DNA of 64,000 nucleotides. Origin: Bugula neritina (Eukaryota > Bryozoa > Gymnolaemata > Cheilostomatida > Bugulidae). The notes beneath the pieces are model-generated. The model was not told the DNA's origin, ran no database searches, and saw only the letters and a program-made list of their open reading frames with translations. The stretch is from NCBI GenBank assembly GCA_964035545.1, contig OZ037767.1, forward strand, positions 7,368,207 to 7,432,206. The letters run 5' to 3'. Positions 1 to 17,412 of the stretch are shown here, one piece after another. The first letter of the stretch is position 1, and each line of letters opens with the position of its first letter. A program made the position numbers and the translations under genes.

Positions 1-135
1 CTCATCTGACTGTTTAGCGTCATTGCTAGACTGTGCTCCCTTATCACCAGAATAGGGTGGCTCCTGACTCAAAACAGCAATGTTGTCATAGCAGAACACC
101 CCCAACACAAATATCAACACAATCTTAGATTGCAT
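1..135 (-). CDS. N-terminal exon of a secreted or membrane protein (partial)
   Basis: An ATG at 133-135 opens a minus-strand frame of 45 codons that stays open to the window edge, so the gene continues to the left. Residues 1-23 form a signal-peptide-like segment: MQSK, then a hydrophobic core (IVLIFVLGVF), then a less hydrophobic stretch ending near S23. The following residues are polar and acidic (QEPPYSGDK...NDAKQSDE) and look like the start of an extracellular or luminal region. A splice-acceptor-like TTTATGCAG lies about 17 nt upstream of the ATG, so the 5' UTR may be spliced. I do not recognise the family. It is in the same orientation as the next gene and shares a signal-peptide start with it, but there is not enough sequence to call them related. 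Confidence 0.5.
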   Translation of the reverse strand, partial: MQSKIVLIFVLGVFCYDNIAVLSQEPPYSGDKGAQSSNDAKQSDE

Positions 136-2120
136 GGCCACATTTAGGCTACCTGCATAAATAGATTGAGCAATTTCAAATGCAAATTTCATAAGTTCCC
201 ACTACATCAGATGTCCTTTGTCACTGTGGAAAGGGTTTGTTAGAGTAAAAGATATGAACTGCTATAGACATTTTTTAAATCAGATTTTATGCTAGTGATT
301 TTAATCTTTTTCGTCTAAAGAAAAATTAACTTACAGCTCTGTGAGCATAATTATAAACTTGATGGTTTATTACATTCATTTTCAACTTCATATAAATAAA
401 ACAAAAATGTAAAACAAAACTAGTAGTAATATTTCCACACTACTAGAACTAGAAATAGATGCATTACTAGTATTGTACTACTACAAGTGTAGTACTGTCT
501 ACGACTACTACTTGAGTACTAGTAGCAGTTCTAGTTTTTCTTTTAAAAGAGTAATATATAATCTATATTATGATTATTATAACGCAAAATATAAAAAACA
601 ATTTCGTGCTATACCCAACTAGGCAAACAGATTTTTACTTTTACAAACAAATTAAAACTAACTTTCATGTAACACAAACAAGATGAAGATTTTCACTACA
701 TCAAACTGAAACCTAAATCGATGATGATTTTAGCAACCGGAATGACACGTCTGAAGAATTAACTTTGGTGGACTCGGTGTTGACGTATATTAAATTCGCG
801 CAATAAGCTATACAAGAAAAGGTAACTCTATGCTGCGCAGCGGTCGGTATATGTACATGTATAATAATTATATTATGTAGTAACTGCTGATGTGAAAATT
901 CTAATTTTATTTCCTTATAAATTTATAATATGCATTAGTATCTAAATACTCTTTGCCAGTTTTATTTGTCCTAAAGAGGTTGAGAGTTGAAAAATTTATA
1001 AAACAAGGAAGGTGTAGATATTTTGTTACAATGACATAAATGTTGTTTTGTCTCATCACTGAAATAATTATGTAATTCGAAACCTGGTAAAATAATAAAC
1101 TTATACACTCGCACAAAGCGTTTATTAGTAATACTTATCCAAAAATGTTTGAAGTTTAGAGATTTGCAACAAATTAGCTGACAATGCATAAGTTCTAACC
1201 ACTACAACCTATTATCATATTACATCATACATACATATAAGACAGACAAAGTTATAGATGTAAGGAAGAAAAATAAGAAATTCTTGGTTACTAAGCTGAT
1301 TTCTAGATGATTACCAAACTAGAGTAACCAACAATTAAATTTGTTAATACATTTTTGCAAATACTACATGTGTAAATAACATGCTTTTGGTAATTTAATT
1401 TATATAGCCTATTCAAGTATGTATTTACTTATATAATATTGGTAATTAAAATACTTGAAGAAATAGATATTGTAGAGTTAGCTTGTATTTATTTAGAGAC
1501 ATTTCTTTAGAGCCATAGCCCTTAAATTACTATAACCTAAAACTTAAACAAAATAATATTTTTCTTACTTAAATGCTCGTAATATCTGTCAAACAAAAAG
1601 AGTCACATCATTGCCATCGTTATGCAGAGACAAATAAAATGCAAGTTATCCTTCCTTACTAAGATAGCTAAACTATACTTGCAATGCAATCCATTCTTTC
1701 ATGCTGTCAAATTCATAAAATTTTAGTCTAAATAATCTTGTAAGCATTTAAACACATTTACTTAGCAGAAATTATGCGTTTTATTGGTTTCATGGAAAAA
1801 AAGCAAAAACTCGTGTTTATACAATAAAAAAGTCATTGTTCGATTTATAAAAGCATTATAATGAATACATGCATACACTCAGTGGGTACACAAAAGAAAA
1901 CTTCGAAATATAAAAAGCTTATAAAAAAGGGTAAATTATTAACAAAATATATATAAAAGCTTACTTTTAGTTTTTGCAATATAACTATGGATTGTATCAA
2001 AGTAAGAAAAGAGTCAAATTTCAGCATAAGTTTTTACTGGTTCAGTTTTATCACAGCTAGTAGATGTTTTGTGTTGGGATATCGTCTACATGTTGAGCCG
2101 TTACTTTTGTCATCAAACAG
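136..2120. other. Intergenic region, AT-rich
   Basis: Between the partial left-edge gene and the stop codon of the Trp-rich membrane protein. I see no credible coding region. Part of the right side must be the 3' UTR of the gene ending at 2121. Several TTTATT strings (AATAAA on the minus strand, for example at 1776-1781) could be polyadenylation signals. The block around 415-535 is rich in short ACTAGT/TACTAG palindromic words. Confidence 0.5.
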
Positions 2121-6654
<4,534 letters not shown>

Positions 6655-7813
6655 GGCTGCTAGCTTGTTCGCTGATGTTCAATGCAGGTATGAAATTTAC
6701 CTGATGGCAAAAACTGCTGCTAGAGCGCTGAAAAATCAATAATCCCGTATTGTTATGTAAGAGGCGGTACCTAGAATAAACTGGCACCTTTGTGTGTGCA
6801 GTACAATAAACTTGAGGTATTCAGCCAATCAGAGCCTGTTTATGAAATGGGGTCTTTTCAAGCATCACAGTGAAATAATAACTCGTATATTATTATAGGT
6901 TATTAAACAATATTAAATTTTTGGCACATTGCCATGAGTTTCAGCGTTGACTCGAGCAAGCACATAATCTCATAGAAATGACCAAAATAATTCAGTTGCA
7001 AGTGTGTCAACCTAGAGATCAAATATTTAAGACTCAACTATTGAAAGCTTTGCAAGTGGTTTGCTTCATAAAACTGAAAGTTCAATTCACCATCAGAGCA
7101 CTTAGCTGTTCAACTTTGTGGAGAGTAGAAATACAAGATGCATGGAATAAATCAATAAGAAGCTATAATATACATAGTTGGTCCTTCAACACAAATTGCT
7201 CTTACTGGTGCATTCCCAAGCTTCATATTATTCAATAGCCTTTTTCATTTGGAAACAGTTTCATTGAATGAAACCACAACCAAAAGTTGATGCAAGCAGC
7301 CACAAATTTATCTATTCCAAGAAGTAATGGGAACGCAGTGATTGGTGCAGCTGATTTAATTCAAAAAGTTGCAAAGTTACAAGTAGCCTATATGTTTTCC
7401 CTAATAAACTCAAGTACATGTCCGCCGTATATACATTTATTATACATTTTATATAACTCCCATCCTTGACAGCAAAAATTACACGAAAATGAAATGAAAT
7501 ACAAAGCAACTATTTTCTGAGTTTATAAAATTACACATTTTAAATGATACTGTACAAGTGAAATTAGTAAAATCTTTACGAATACTCTTATCGGGAAACA
7601 TATATTTTTAGTATAAAGCTATGAAGCCAATATGAATAGCTCCTTCTTAAAGTTAGCCATTTTCACCTATGAAGACTGAATTCTTTTTTTTATATTAAAC
7701 TCAATCGATAATTGTATTTACAATAGTTGAATTCAGTGACTTTTATACCATAGCAATAAGCAATTATTGTAAACTAAGTTCCAGCAGTATTCAAGTGTTT
7801 GCAAAAAAGGCGT
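6655..7813. other. Intergenic region between membrane protein gene and PRPF3
   Basis: Holds the promoter side of the Trp-rich membrane protein gene (near 6655-6900) and the 3' UTR of PRPF3 (just below 7814). The only structured item is the family B MITE copy at 7223-7330. The short open frames here show no protein character. Confidence 0.5.
7223..7330. repeat. MITE-like element, family B (copy 2)
   Basis: About 108 bp that align, in the opposite orientation, with 3602-3720. Shared words include TTGGAAACAGTT, GAATGAAACC and GCAAGCAGC. The terminal inverted repeats are degraded (CATATTATTCAATA at the left, TATTCCAAGAAGTAATGG at the right). Confidence 0.5.
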
Positions 7814-10800
7814 TCAAATAGTGTCCATGCCACTAGCTTGTAGAATAGTGTTACTATAGACTAGATTCCAGTAGTGCTCTACACTATGCCTCCTGAACTG
7901 CTCTCTCGCAAATGCCTCTGTAGGGCAAGATTTAAATCTAACATCCGAGAACGCCCTCTGTGTGACCTCACCCTGAAATATACCAGCGATATAGTTTAAC
8001 AATTGCTAGGGTACTAGTCTACTAGCTAGATGTAACATTGCTAGGTTACAAGTCTACTAGCTAAATGCAACATTGCTAGGGTACATGTCTACTAGCTAGA
8101 TGTAACATTGCTAGGGTACATGTCTACTAGCTAGATGTAACATTTTTAGTGTACAAGTCAACTAGCTAGATGCAACATTGCTAGGGTACTAGTCCACTAG
8201 CTAGATGCAACATTGCTAGGTTACAAGTCTACTAGCTAAATGCAACATTGCTAGGGTATATATCTACTAGCTAGATGCAACATTGCTAGGGTACATGTCT
8301 ACTAGCTAGATGTAACATTGCTAGGGTACAAGTCTACTAGCTAGATGTAACATTGCTAGGGTACATGTCTACTAGCTAGATGTAACATTGCTAGGGTACA
8401 AGTCTACTAGCTAGATGTAACATTGCTAGGGTACATGTCTACTAGCTAAGATAGATTAAGGTTGAGTAATAAGAATATATTTTCTAAGCAGCTCAATGAA
8501 ATGAAGACATTTATTGAGGGCAGAGAGAGAGTTTAAGGCCTAATGAAAAGAAGGTATGTTACACAATATTCTATCCTCTAAGCTACATAGCACTGAGTAC
8601 AAATGCACACAATCTTGAATCATTGTCATACTTGTATATATTATAAAATTTTTTGTTTTGGTAAAAGCTTAGCTAGTAAAACATATGGAAACTAAACAAA
8701 TACACGTCAGTAATATAGTATATATAATATATGAGTCATTTTACTTAATTTAGTACACATTCCAAATCTCTAGTTTTTAGCTATTTCTCACAACTTAGCT
8801 GCTAATGTATTTAGGTTTATGCCCACAACTAATAAAATATCAATAAATACAGTTATTTTCAAGTTTGCTTGGTTTCCTATGGTAATTCCTACTTTTTTAG
8901 CTAATTTTGATTTGCGGACCGTAACTAAATAATTAGGAAAAACATAGGAAATCAAGCAAAATTAAAAAGAGCCTTGGTTATTTAGTTGTATTTTTTAATT
9001 TTCTTTCATTAGTTTAGGGCAAAATGCCATATACTTTAGCAGCTAAAAATAGCTAAAAATTGAAATTATATTTAAATTTCACATAAGTTTCTGAACTTGA
9101 AATACAAAATTTGGACAAACAAGCAACATACTGCAAAGCAAACTAACAGTTAATCTACATACATTAGCATATTCCATGTGAGATTCATACACCTTATAGT
9201 GTGCACAGCTAGTAATAAACCCAACAACATTGCAGCCCTAAATGTAAGTAAGTAAAAACGGTGTAAATAATAACAGTATAAGCGGTTACAGTGTAAGTAG
9301 TTACAGTGTAAGTAATAACAGAGTAAGTAATAACAGTGTAATAACAGTGTAAGTAATAACAGGGTAAGTAATACCAGAGTAAGTAATAACAGTGTAAGCA
9401 ATAACAGTGTAAGTAGTAACAGGGTAAGTAACAACAGAAGCAGTAGAATATTGGTTTAGGAAAACTTCCTGTAAGTTATGATATGCAGAACTGTCATATG
9501 AAATGTAATACAACATATATTCTTTTTGTGTTGATATAATTCCATCATACAAAACAGAATGCATGATCGTTGTCAGAGTAAATTTCGCAACATTCACACT
9601 CTATAGAAATGTAATCTAATATTATACAATTCTATTGACGATTATAATCCCTTAGCAGATAGTATTATCTTTCCATGAATAGTCAAACCAAAATAGAGTC
9701 TGCGGTGAGTCAGTGCAGTTATGCACAACTGTAACAGTTTGAAAAAGTACCCCTTCTAGCACTGGCTTATGATTTTCGAAGCCGGGATAGTCAACCCACA
9801 TCCTGAACCAAGTCACAAACTTCACAAAAGAAATAAAGCAATACTAAACAATTTAGGTGCAGAAGTGAAAATATAAACTAAAACTATGTCTATAAATGTG
9901 TAGCAAGGGAGGCAGATGCGGTTAGTAAACACGAGGTCAGTGGTTCAAGTCCAAACACTGGCATTGATGTTAGGAAGAGCATCCAGTCATAATTGCTCTA
10001 GTGCCACATTAAAAAAGTCCTTAGCCTGCTTTAAAAAACCTTACCACCATAGCTTCTCACAGGGAGAGTGACTATAGGTGAGAAATTGCCTTTTGGAGAA
10101 ACAAGCAACAAGATAATATCAAAACAAAGATATATAAAAATGCACATGACCTTTGAACCTAAGAAAAAATACAGCAAGTAGATTATATAACCTCACCTCC
10201 CAGACCAGCTGACAGTATTTGTTAATCTTGCTGGTTCCAGAATCGTCTTCATCTGACTCATCTAAAAAAATGTTACACACAGTTATAGCAGTGAGTCATG
10301 CATACAGCTCACGTTGTACAGCTGGTAACGCTACGTCTGCACGCGTATCATGGAGCAAATAACTCCAAGTTGCAACTATGCAACACCCGATGAGAAGGTA
10401 GAGACGCGTGCTGACATTCCAATTTTCCAAACTTTAAAACCCAAAAGAACTCAGGTTAAGTCTTGAAAAGAAAATTTATTTCGCATGAGAAGACAACTTC
10501 TCCAGTTCAATTTTACTGATGGAAATTTCTAGAGCATTTTCACGCAACATTCATACTAAACATAATATTTTGTTAACTGTCGAAGATTGGTACTAAAATC
10601 AGGACTAAATTTAATAACTTTCTACTTACCATCATCATCTTCCACATTCTTGTTCCTTTTACTACTTTCTCCCCATTTTATTCTGTGCAACATCAGCCTT
10701 TTGAACTTCTTTTGCTGCTTAGGACCTACAGGTAAGAGTGATATGTACTACAGGTAACCTAGTTCATAGCACAGGTAACCTAGTTGATAAAACAGGTAAA

Positions 10801-13800
10801 CTAGTTATGCGATGATGTTACTTCAGCTCACCTCCTTCTACAACCACACAGTTGCAGTCTTTAAATGCCACTATTAATCCTGTCAAGTACAACTGTTTAG
10901 CGTTGGTCTCTATTTTAAACTTCTTGGCTGGGTCACGTAAGTCTGCCACCCTATCCACAAAAATCACTTAAGTTGAGAAATTGACTTTTTTTTAATATCC
11001 ATCACACATATTATAATATATGCATTGGACAACTGCAGGCTTCATATTTTAAATATTATTATAATAATATATATTATATTATATATCAGATTATCTCAGT
11101 TGAGAACTTTCATTAAAAATCACTCCATGCTGATAGAAATTGAAAAACAAGGACTTATAAATTAAACTAGTTGGTATAGAATAGTTGTAAATAATGTTGA
11201 GATATGATGATTAAAACAGATAAACCCATTCACACAGAATAAGCATATTTACACTAGATAGGCATATCCACACCGCCTTGAAAAATAAGGACTTATAAAT
11301 TAAACTAGTTGGTATAGAAAAGTTGTGAATGATTTTGAGATATAATAATTAAAACAGATGAGCATATTCACACAGAATAAGCATATCTATACCGAATAAG
11401 CATATCCACACCACCTTGCTACGAGGTAATTAATATCATACTCGTGTATATAAAGGAAACCAACCCGTAGACAGCAACTTTTACTCCATTAGACGTGTCT
11501 TCCTGGAGCTTCTTCACTTTCTTCTCCTTCCGCTGCTCCGGCGTCAACTTCCTGGCAGCATTTGTTTCTTCGTGAGCTCTTCAAACACACAGCCACAGTT
11601 TGTATATCAACAAGCATATTCATGCAGTTTAGTAAAACTTACCAACACTGCAGGTATATTTCTTTACAAAGAAATGGAATTTTATGAGCAGCTCTTCTTA
11701 GGTGTACAGATGTCTGCATATAGTTTGTCTCCAGTAAGAATATACAATACAGTTGGTCTACTGAGAGGGTAATGTAACAAAATGGGGGAGATGCGGGAGG
11801 CAGGGGAGATAATAACCAGTGGCACAATTAGCACTCATCTTTATCTTACATCCTACACTATAAACTATAACACCAGCACTGACTTTCTTGCCAGTTCCCT
11901 TTACATTTTACCTGCTTGAAGCTACCGAACCAACAACTACTCTAAACTCACCAATTAAATTCGATTACTTTTTAATTGACTTCAGCAAGAAACTATTTTG
12001 TAATAAAAATCCTTAAGCTATGATTATGATGGCAGCTGATTGAAAGAGATGAGACATACTTTTGTCTCTTGGCCATCTGAGCTCTGACGTGAGCCTCCAC
12101 CTTTGTGGGATCTTGAACGGCATCTGTACCCAGCACCCTCATCAGGTTGGCCATCTTTACCTGGAAACATCAACACAATACCATGTATAAATATATTAAA
12201 AAATTGAGAAGAAGAGAGAATAACTCTTAATACTCCAATAATATGGCTGTTCAACAATATTCAGCGTATGTATAAACCAGCACATACTAACTATATTGAA
12301 AATTACATGTGCAAAGAGAGAATAACTCCTAATACTATATTAACAACATATATATAAGAGTCACCCTACCTTGGGTTCAGGGGGAGCAATCAAACCGAGT
12401 CGGATTTTTTCTGTTTGCTCCTTTTGGGCCTCGGCTCTATTTTGACGTCTAATTTTTTTTCTCTCCTCTTTAGTCAACATAATAGGAATTTCTACAGGTT
12501 TATCTGAGTCAGCTAAATAACAAACAAATAATAAACATTTATATTCTATATTATGTGTTATTGTAGAAATACTGTGAAACTTAGATAACTCAAACCAATT
12601 ACTGATAGTTTAAAACTTCTTCACCCCAAAATTTATGTTATGCATTCATTAAGAAAATATGCGAAAAATACCAAATTCACCCCTAGATGTATTTGATATT
12701 TGTTACTTAAAAAATTGCCAAAGAAATACACTAATTTAATTAACCATATATTACAATTAGGATATTGATTTAATAAAAAAAGGTAACTTCAAATGTAGTA
12801 TGACAGATTATTTGCAATACATAATTATAAACAAGAATCACAAATGCCGAGTCCCAAATCCAACACAGCATAACACAAAGCCCTACATACTACCAACCTG
12901 GAGGTTTTAGCTGTATGGGATGCTCCACCAGGTTGTTAATAGACTCGTACTTTAAAAGTAACTTCTCTGGAGAGCTCTCGTCTATTGACAGGAAGTCTTC
13001 ATATCTACATTTGAGTGAAAAAAAACTTGACTCGTTAGAACACTGATATGTGTCCTAACTCAAAACGCATATTCATGTAGAGTAGTTTTCACTAGTACAC
13101 AACTCCAAAACAACTTTGTGACATGAAGGTATCATTAGACCTAGTAAAATATCACAAGACCTAAATGCAGGAATTATTATATAAATTACACAACATATAT
13201 GGCTGTTTGGTGCAATCACATACGATATCACGTACACGGATAACATAACTCCTAAGCAAACAGCAGAATGTTAGACAGCAGAAAGTTTACTTACTTATCA
13301 ATGCTCATGACAAAAGAGTCCCACCACTCTACTTCAGGCACCTCTCCCTCCTTCAACTCTCTCTTTGGTAATATGGAAGCTAGTTTTGCTGCCGACGCAA
13401 TGCCAGTTTTCTTCGCTGCCAGACTGATTTCACTCTGCAGCCTTTCAAGTTGAGCCTATAGAAACCATATACTAGTATATATGGCTATGTCCACTTAATT
13501 TAGTACAAATCCGTAATGCCAAACATAAAATTTTTAAGCTGTCTAATTTCAGTATTTTTTAGCTGTGAAAGATTGTAATTACACTTATTTTGTGTAAAAT
13601 CCTCTAAATAATCTAAAAAAACAAACATTGATAATATGCGTTCAACATTAGACTAAGAAATTGAAGTTTACTGTGGTATTTTGTACTAAATATCTTAGTG
13701 ACATTTTTGAAGTTTCAGAGGTTTTGTACATTTAACAGGACATAATTTTTATCAAGTTCATTAAAACTTCACATTATTCATTTCATTTTGTAGAATATAT

Positions 13801-16800
13801 TTTTCTCTTTTAAACAATATGCATATTGCCCGGTTTTATTGGCGTGTTTGCATACAATGTGATTTTGAATGTTGAAGTTAACTCAAAGTTCACCTCTCCG
13901 TTCCTCTCCGTGAAAATGGATAACCAAATGGCGCGAAATTACTGCGGAGTTGTCTATTTATTAAGCGACTTACTTTCAAAAGTCTTGTAATAAAAACAAA
14001 AACTAAATTTAATTTCTCTAAAGTTTCATTTTTATTTTGAATAAATATTGAAAATTTGTTATTAATTATATTGCTGCATAAAAATTATAGTTATTTGTCA
14101 AATTTCACGAAGAAATATTGCAATTCAAGTTTGAGAGAGATTACCTGACGCATCCGCTTAGCAACATTTTACGGGTTTCAAATTGAAATTCAATTGACTT
14201 GTTGAAATAAATGAAAAAATATTCCCAATTCTCTCAATTAACCTACATCCTACAAATAGGTGAGTGTTTCATGACATTTAATCATTTGGTGGTTTTAATT
14301 TATAACTAATAATATTTAGTAGGAGTTGCAAGTTGTTAATATTTGACTTACTCAAAGTCCAACTTTTACAATTACAGTTTGAGTTTGAAATTGATGATTA
14401 TCAATATCGTCATGATAACGATTATTATAATCCATCAATTACAGAAAATAAATGCTAATGATTATATTCAGTGTAAAATAGACTCAGATATTTTGCAAAT
14501 TATATACGCACTAAGACTTTTTTAAAGAAATAATGTTTATTATAGGTGTTATCCGTTTATGGCAGTTACGGAGTATAACAGAGAGTGAGACGAAGATAAT
14601 TTTGAAAAGTTGGCCAAAGACTGAAAAAACTTATACAATTATAAAAAATAGCATATTTTTTATTGTAATAATTTAATTGTATCTTTTCAATTTGTAAATG
14701 AATAATTTCTTTTGCAATGCATCTGATCATGTAGAAAATCAATCAATTCTATTCTGCTAAAAAAATTAGTGTATGAAACATTCACACAATATATGTACTC
14801 ATAGTTGTTTATGATGAATAAATTTGAACAATTTTCCCTCTTACAACCAGTTTTAAGTCAATTTTCTGTTTTATTTTACTTTGTAGCTAATGAATAACAA
14901 TCTTACCAGCCTAAAGCTAATGCTCTATGTATACTGAAATTGCTGTAATGTCATATACCTACTTGCATCAAACTGTTGGATTACCCACTCAAATCAATTT
15001 TTTACATATATATTTGAATTCAGCAGGTCAAATTACATCAGTTGGGCAAATTTTGTAATTTTCAAGCAAAAAATAATTTTTGCCTTGTTTTTCCCAGTTT
15101 GTACTAAATTAGGCAAACACACCCATATACATTATATACAGGTATATATACATCATATACTAGTATATATACAACATATACTAGTATATATACACATCAT
15201 ATACTAGTATATACACAACATATACTAGTATATACACACCATATACTAGTACTAGTACTAGTATATATTGTACACATCACTAGACTGAGTAAACTCTAAC
15301 CTTTGTCCTCAGTTTGGCAGCCTGCTGTTCAAACTTTCCTTTTTCATGAAACTTGAAGCCCCGTCTTGGCCGAGAAGGGCCGGACATGCTAGAAACAGTT
15401 AAATACACTGCAATCAGCTTCAACACACTGTAAATACTAGCAACTTGAGAAATGAACGAAAAAAAATTAGTTATCAACTTAATTTAAAAAAATCCCTACA
15501 AATGCAAATGAATTAAAGCAAAACGAGAAATATTTTCCAATAGTATCAACATTGCTATGAAAAAATAAAAAATTTCAATTTAATAGAACCGAAAAAATTG
15601 ACAGACTTGGACGAATTTGAAGCAAAGATACGAACACCAATATAAACATAGCCTGAGCATCAGTCTTTAGAGAGCAAGTGTGCTCTACAATGAACACATC
15701 GTACAATGGGGAGTGAGAGAAAGGAGTAGAAGGTGCTGGTCAGACGTACCTGACACGATTATCAAAGTACTTTGAGTCGCCAATCTCTTCAGGGGGCTTT
15801 TCAATGGCTGTCTTGAACTGCTCCCTCATCTTAGCCCGAATATTAGCCTGTGGTCATACATACAGATATAGTCTGTGGTCATACATACATATACAGTCTG
15901 TGTTCATACATACATATATAGCTTCTGTAAGTACAAACCCACGCTAATATTTGACAGATGACAACACGTTTACTTTCAGCATAGTAAAGTGTACAGAGAC
16001 TTACACCTACATACAAGATACTTACCTTTAAAGTAGGAACATATGCACTCTTCATCTCCACCACTTCTCCAGTTGTTGCATCTACTGTTCTACCAAAGTC
16101 ATCCAGGATAAGGGGCGTGGGTCTGAAACAGCAGTAACACATGAGCTGTACAATGGAACAACAACTAATCAAATAGACAGGAATGCCAGTTAACAAATTA
16201 TCACAAGAAAATATATTTGTATCTTTTATATTTTTCATCTACGAAAATATCAAGTTTGTAAACTTTACAAAAACAAGAACTTTGAACTAACTTGGCAGAC
16301 GGAGCACCATTGGCTGAAGAGGGAGGAAGTTTCACACTGTTTAGTAAGTTAGCCATGTGCGGTGCTGTCCAGGACTGCTGTATCCGGGCCTGCAAGTCAG
16401 CCGTCCTGTTGTTGGCAGCTGGATCCACTCTCGCCTAAACATAGAGCATCAGGTCCCTTACTGCTATGTGCAGTTGACTTTTAGTGGCAGCATAGCAGCA
16501 GCATCAACACACAAGAATGAATTAGTTGAAAGAATCCCTGACACATCACATTTATGCATTATTAAAATATTCTTAGGTATTATCTACAGACTGTTTAAGG
16601 GTAGTATGCAAAAACAATGCTGTTTATAATATATTTTGTGCATATCCTGAATTATTTTTGAATTTCTGATCACTTGCAAATAACAATTCCAGTTGGCTCT
16701 GGGGTCCGCAGCATAACATAACTAATATTAATTATTGCTGATTTCCATAAACATTCCGTGTATTTATAGCAATAGAGCCTTACTACTGTACTGCTTTTAA

Positions 16801-17380
16801 ACTGCGTAATTTGAGCCTTCGCTTTCGTCATCATTGCTTTGATCTGTTCAGCAGATACTGCACTTTGCTGCACAACTTGGGTTGTAGAGGTCTCTGTTTT
16901 CTGCTCTTCCTCATTGACCTCTTCGCCACGCCTCTTCTTTCTGCTACTGTGCTCGCTATCTCTGTCTTCCTATAAGGTAGTTAATTGTGGAAACAACAAT
17001 ATTTTTAAATGAAAACAAAACAATTTTTTATTTTTTTTACAAAATCTAAAACTATATTCTGTTACTTTATCTAATTCCAGCTATCAAATAATCATCTTAT
17101 TTCATACTATAGAATAAATATTAGCTATGCATGGTAAACTATTTCAACTGATGATAAAATTTTCACAAACACATTAAGCTGAAAACTTAAACCGCAATAT
17201 AATGTAATGTTGTATGTATGTTTACAAGATCTTATTCTTATTGGCCAAACCAACCTTGCGCTTCCGCCTACTTGATTCTCGATCATCCCTACTGTGATCT
17301 CTATCGTGATGGGAACGACTTCCATGATCTCTATCATGGCGGCTGGAGTTGTGATCCCTGTCTCTGTGTCTGCTAGACAT
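7814..17380 (-). CDS. PRPF3: U4/U6 small nuclear ribonucleoprotein Prp3
   Basis: Fifteen coding exons join in phase to 600 residues: 17255-17380, 16784-16969, 16292-16434, 16026-16122, 15750-15847, 15301-15388, 13295-13455, 12898-13004, 12370-12512, 12060-12160, 11465-11578, 10832-10950, 10630-10725, 10197-10261, 7814-7972. PRPF3 binds U4/U6 snRNA and holds the U4/U6.U5 tri-snRNP together in the nucleus. Family landmarks in order are [19 protein letters not shown] (about 152-170), [58 protein letters not shown] (about 386-405), and a C-terminal domain with [29 protein letters not shown] and [23 protein letters not shown]. The N-terminus is an Arg/Asp/His-rich tract ([11 protein letters not shown]...) instead of the PWI domain of vertebrate PRPF3 (683 residues in human). 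An in-frame TAA lies upstream between the ATG and an acceptor at 17413-17414, so translation does not extend further within this exon. The family call is certain; individual splice sites are by eye. Confidence 0.95.
8008..8450. repeat. 35-bp minisatellite
   Basis: About 12-13 tandem copies of a 35-bp unit (AACATTGCTAGGGTACATGT followed by CTACTAGCTAGATGT) with few substitutions. It lies in the last intron of PRPF3, about 35 bp upstream (in the transcribed sense) of the last exon at 7972. Confidence 0.9.
9240..9440. repeat. 15-bp minisatellite
   Basis: Roughly a dozen copies of a 15-bp unit reading AACAGTGTAAGTAAT, with one shortened copy near 9340. It is in the last intron of PRPF3. The open frame it creates on the minus strand (repeated LLLTL) is a shadow of the repeat. 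Confidence 0.85.
9898..10092 (+). repeat. tRNA-derived SINE (copy 2)
   Basis: A tRNA-like head with a good B box (GGTTCAAGTCC at about 9942-9952) is followed by GGCATTGATGTTAGGAAGAG, CATCCAGTCATAATTGCTC, CTTAGCCTGCTTT and GAGTGACTATAGGTG. The same order of blocks is seen at 2641 and 39905. Intronic in PRPF3. Confidence 0.7.
11143..11413. repeat. Imperfect tandem duplication, about 135-bp unit
   Basis: Two adjacent copies share GGACTTATAAATTAAACTAG, TTGGTATAGAA, AATTAAAACAGAT and CACACAGAATAAGCATAT. They are in the PRPF3 intron upstream of the exon at 10832-10950. Confidence 0.7.
15120..15268. repeat. TATACTAGTATATAC-type tandem repeat
   Basis: Several copies of a unit of about 20 bp built on the palindrome ATATACTAGTATAT, ending in repeated ACTAGT. 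Intronic in PRPF3, directly downstream (in the transcribed sense) of exon 15301-15388. Confidence 0.75.
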
Positions 17381-17412
17381 AATTGTAGTTTAGATCAACT
17401 TTGATGGGTGCT

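Noticed and set aside
9852..9900. Another family A MITE end (TTAGGTGCAGAAGTGAAAATA)
   Set aside because: Only one end is recognisable and no inverted partner is nearby, so it could be chance or a remnant.
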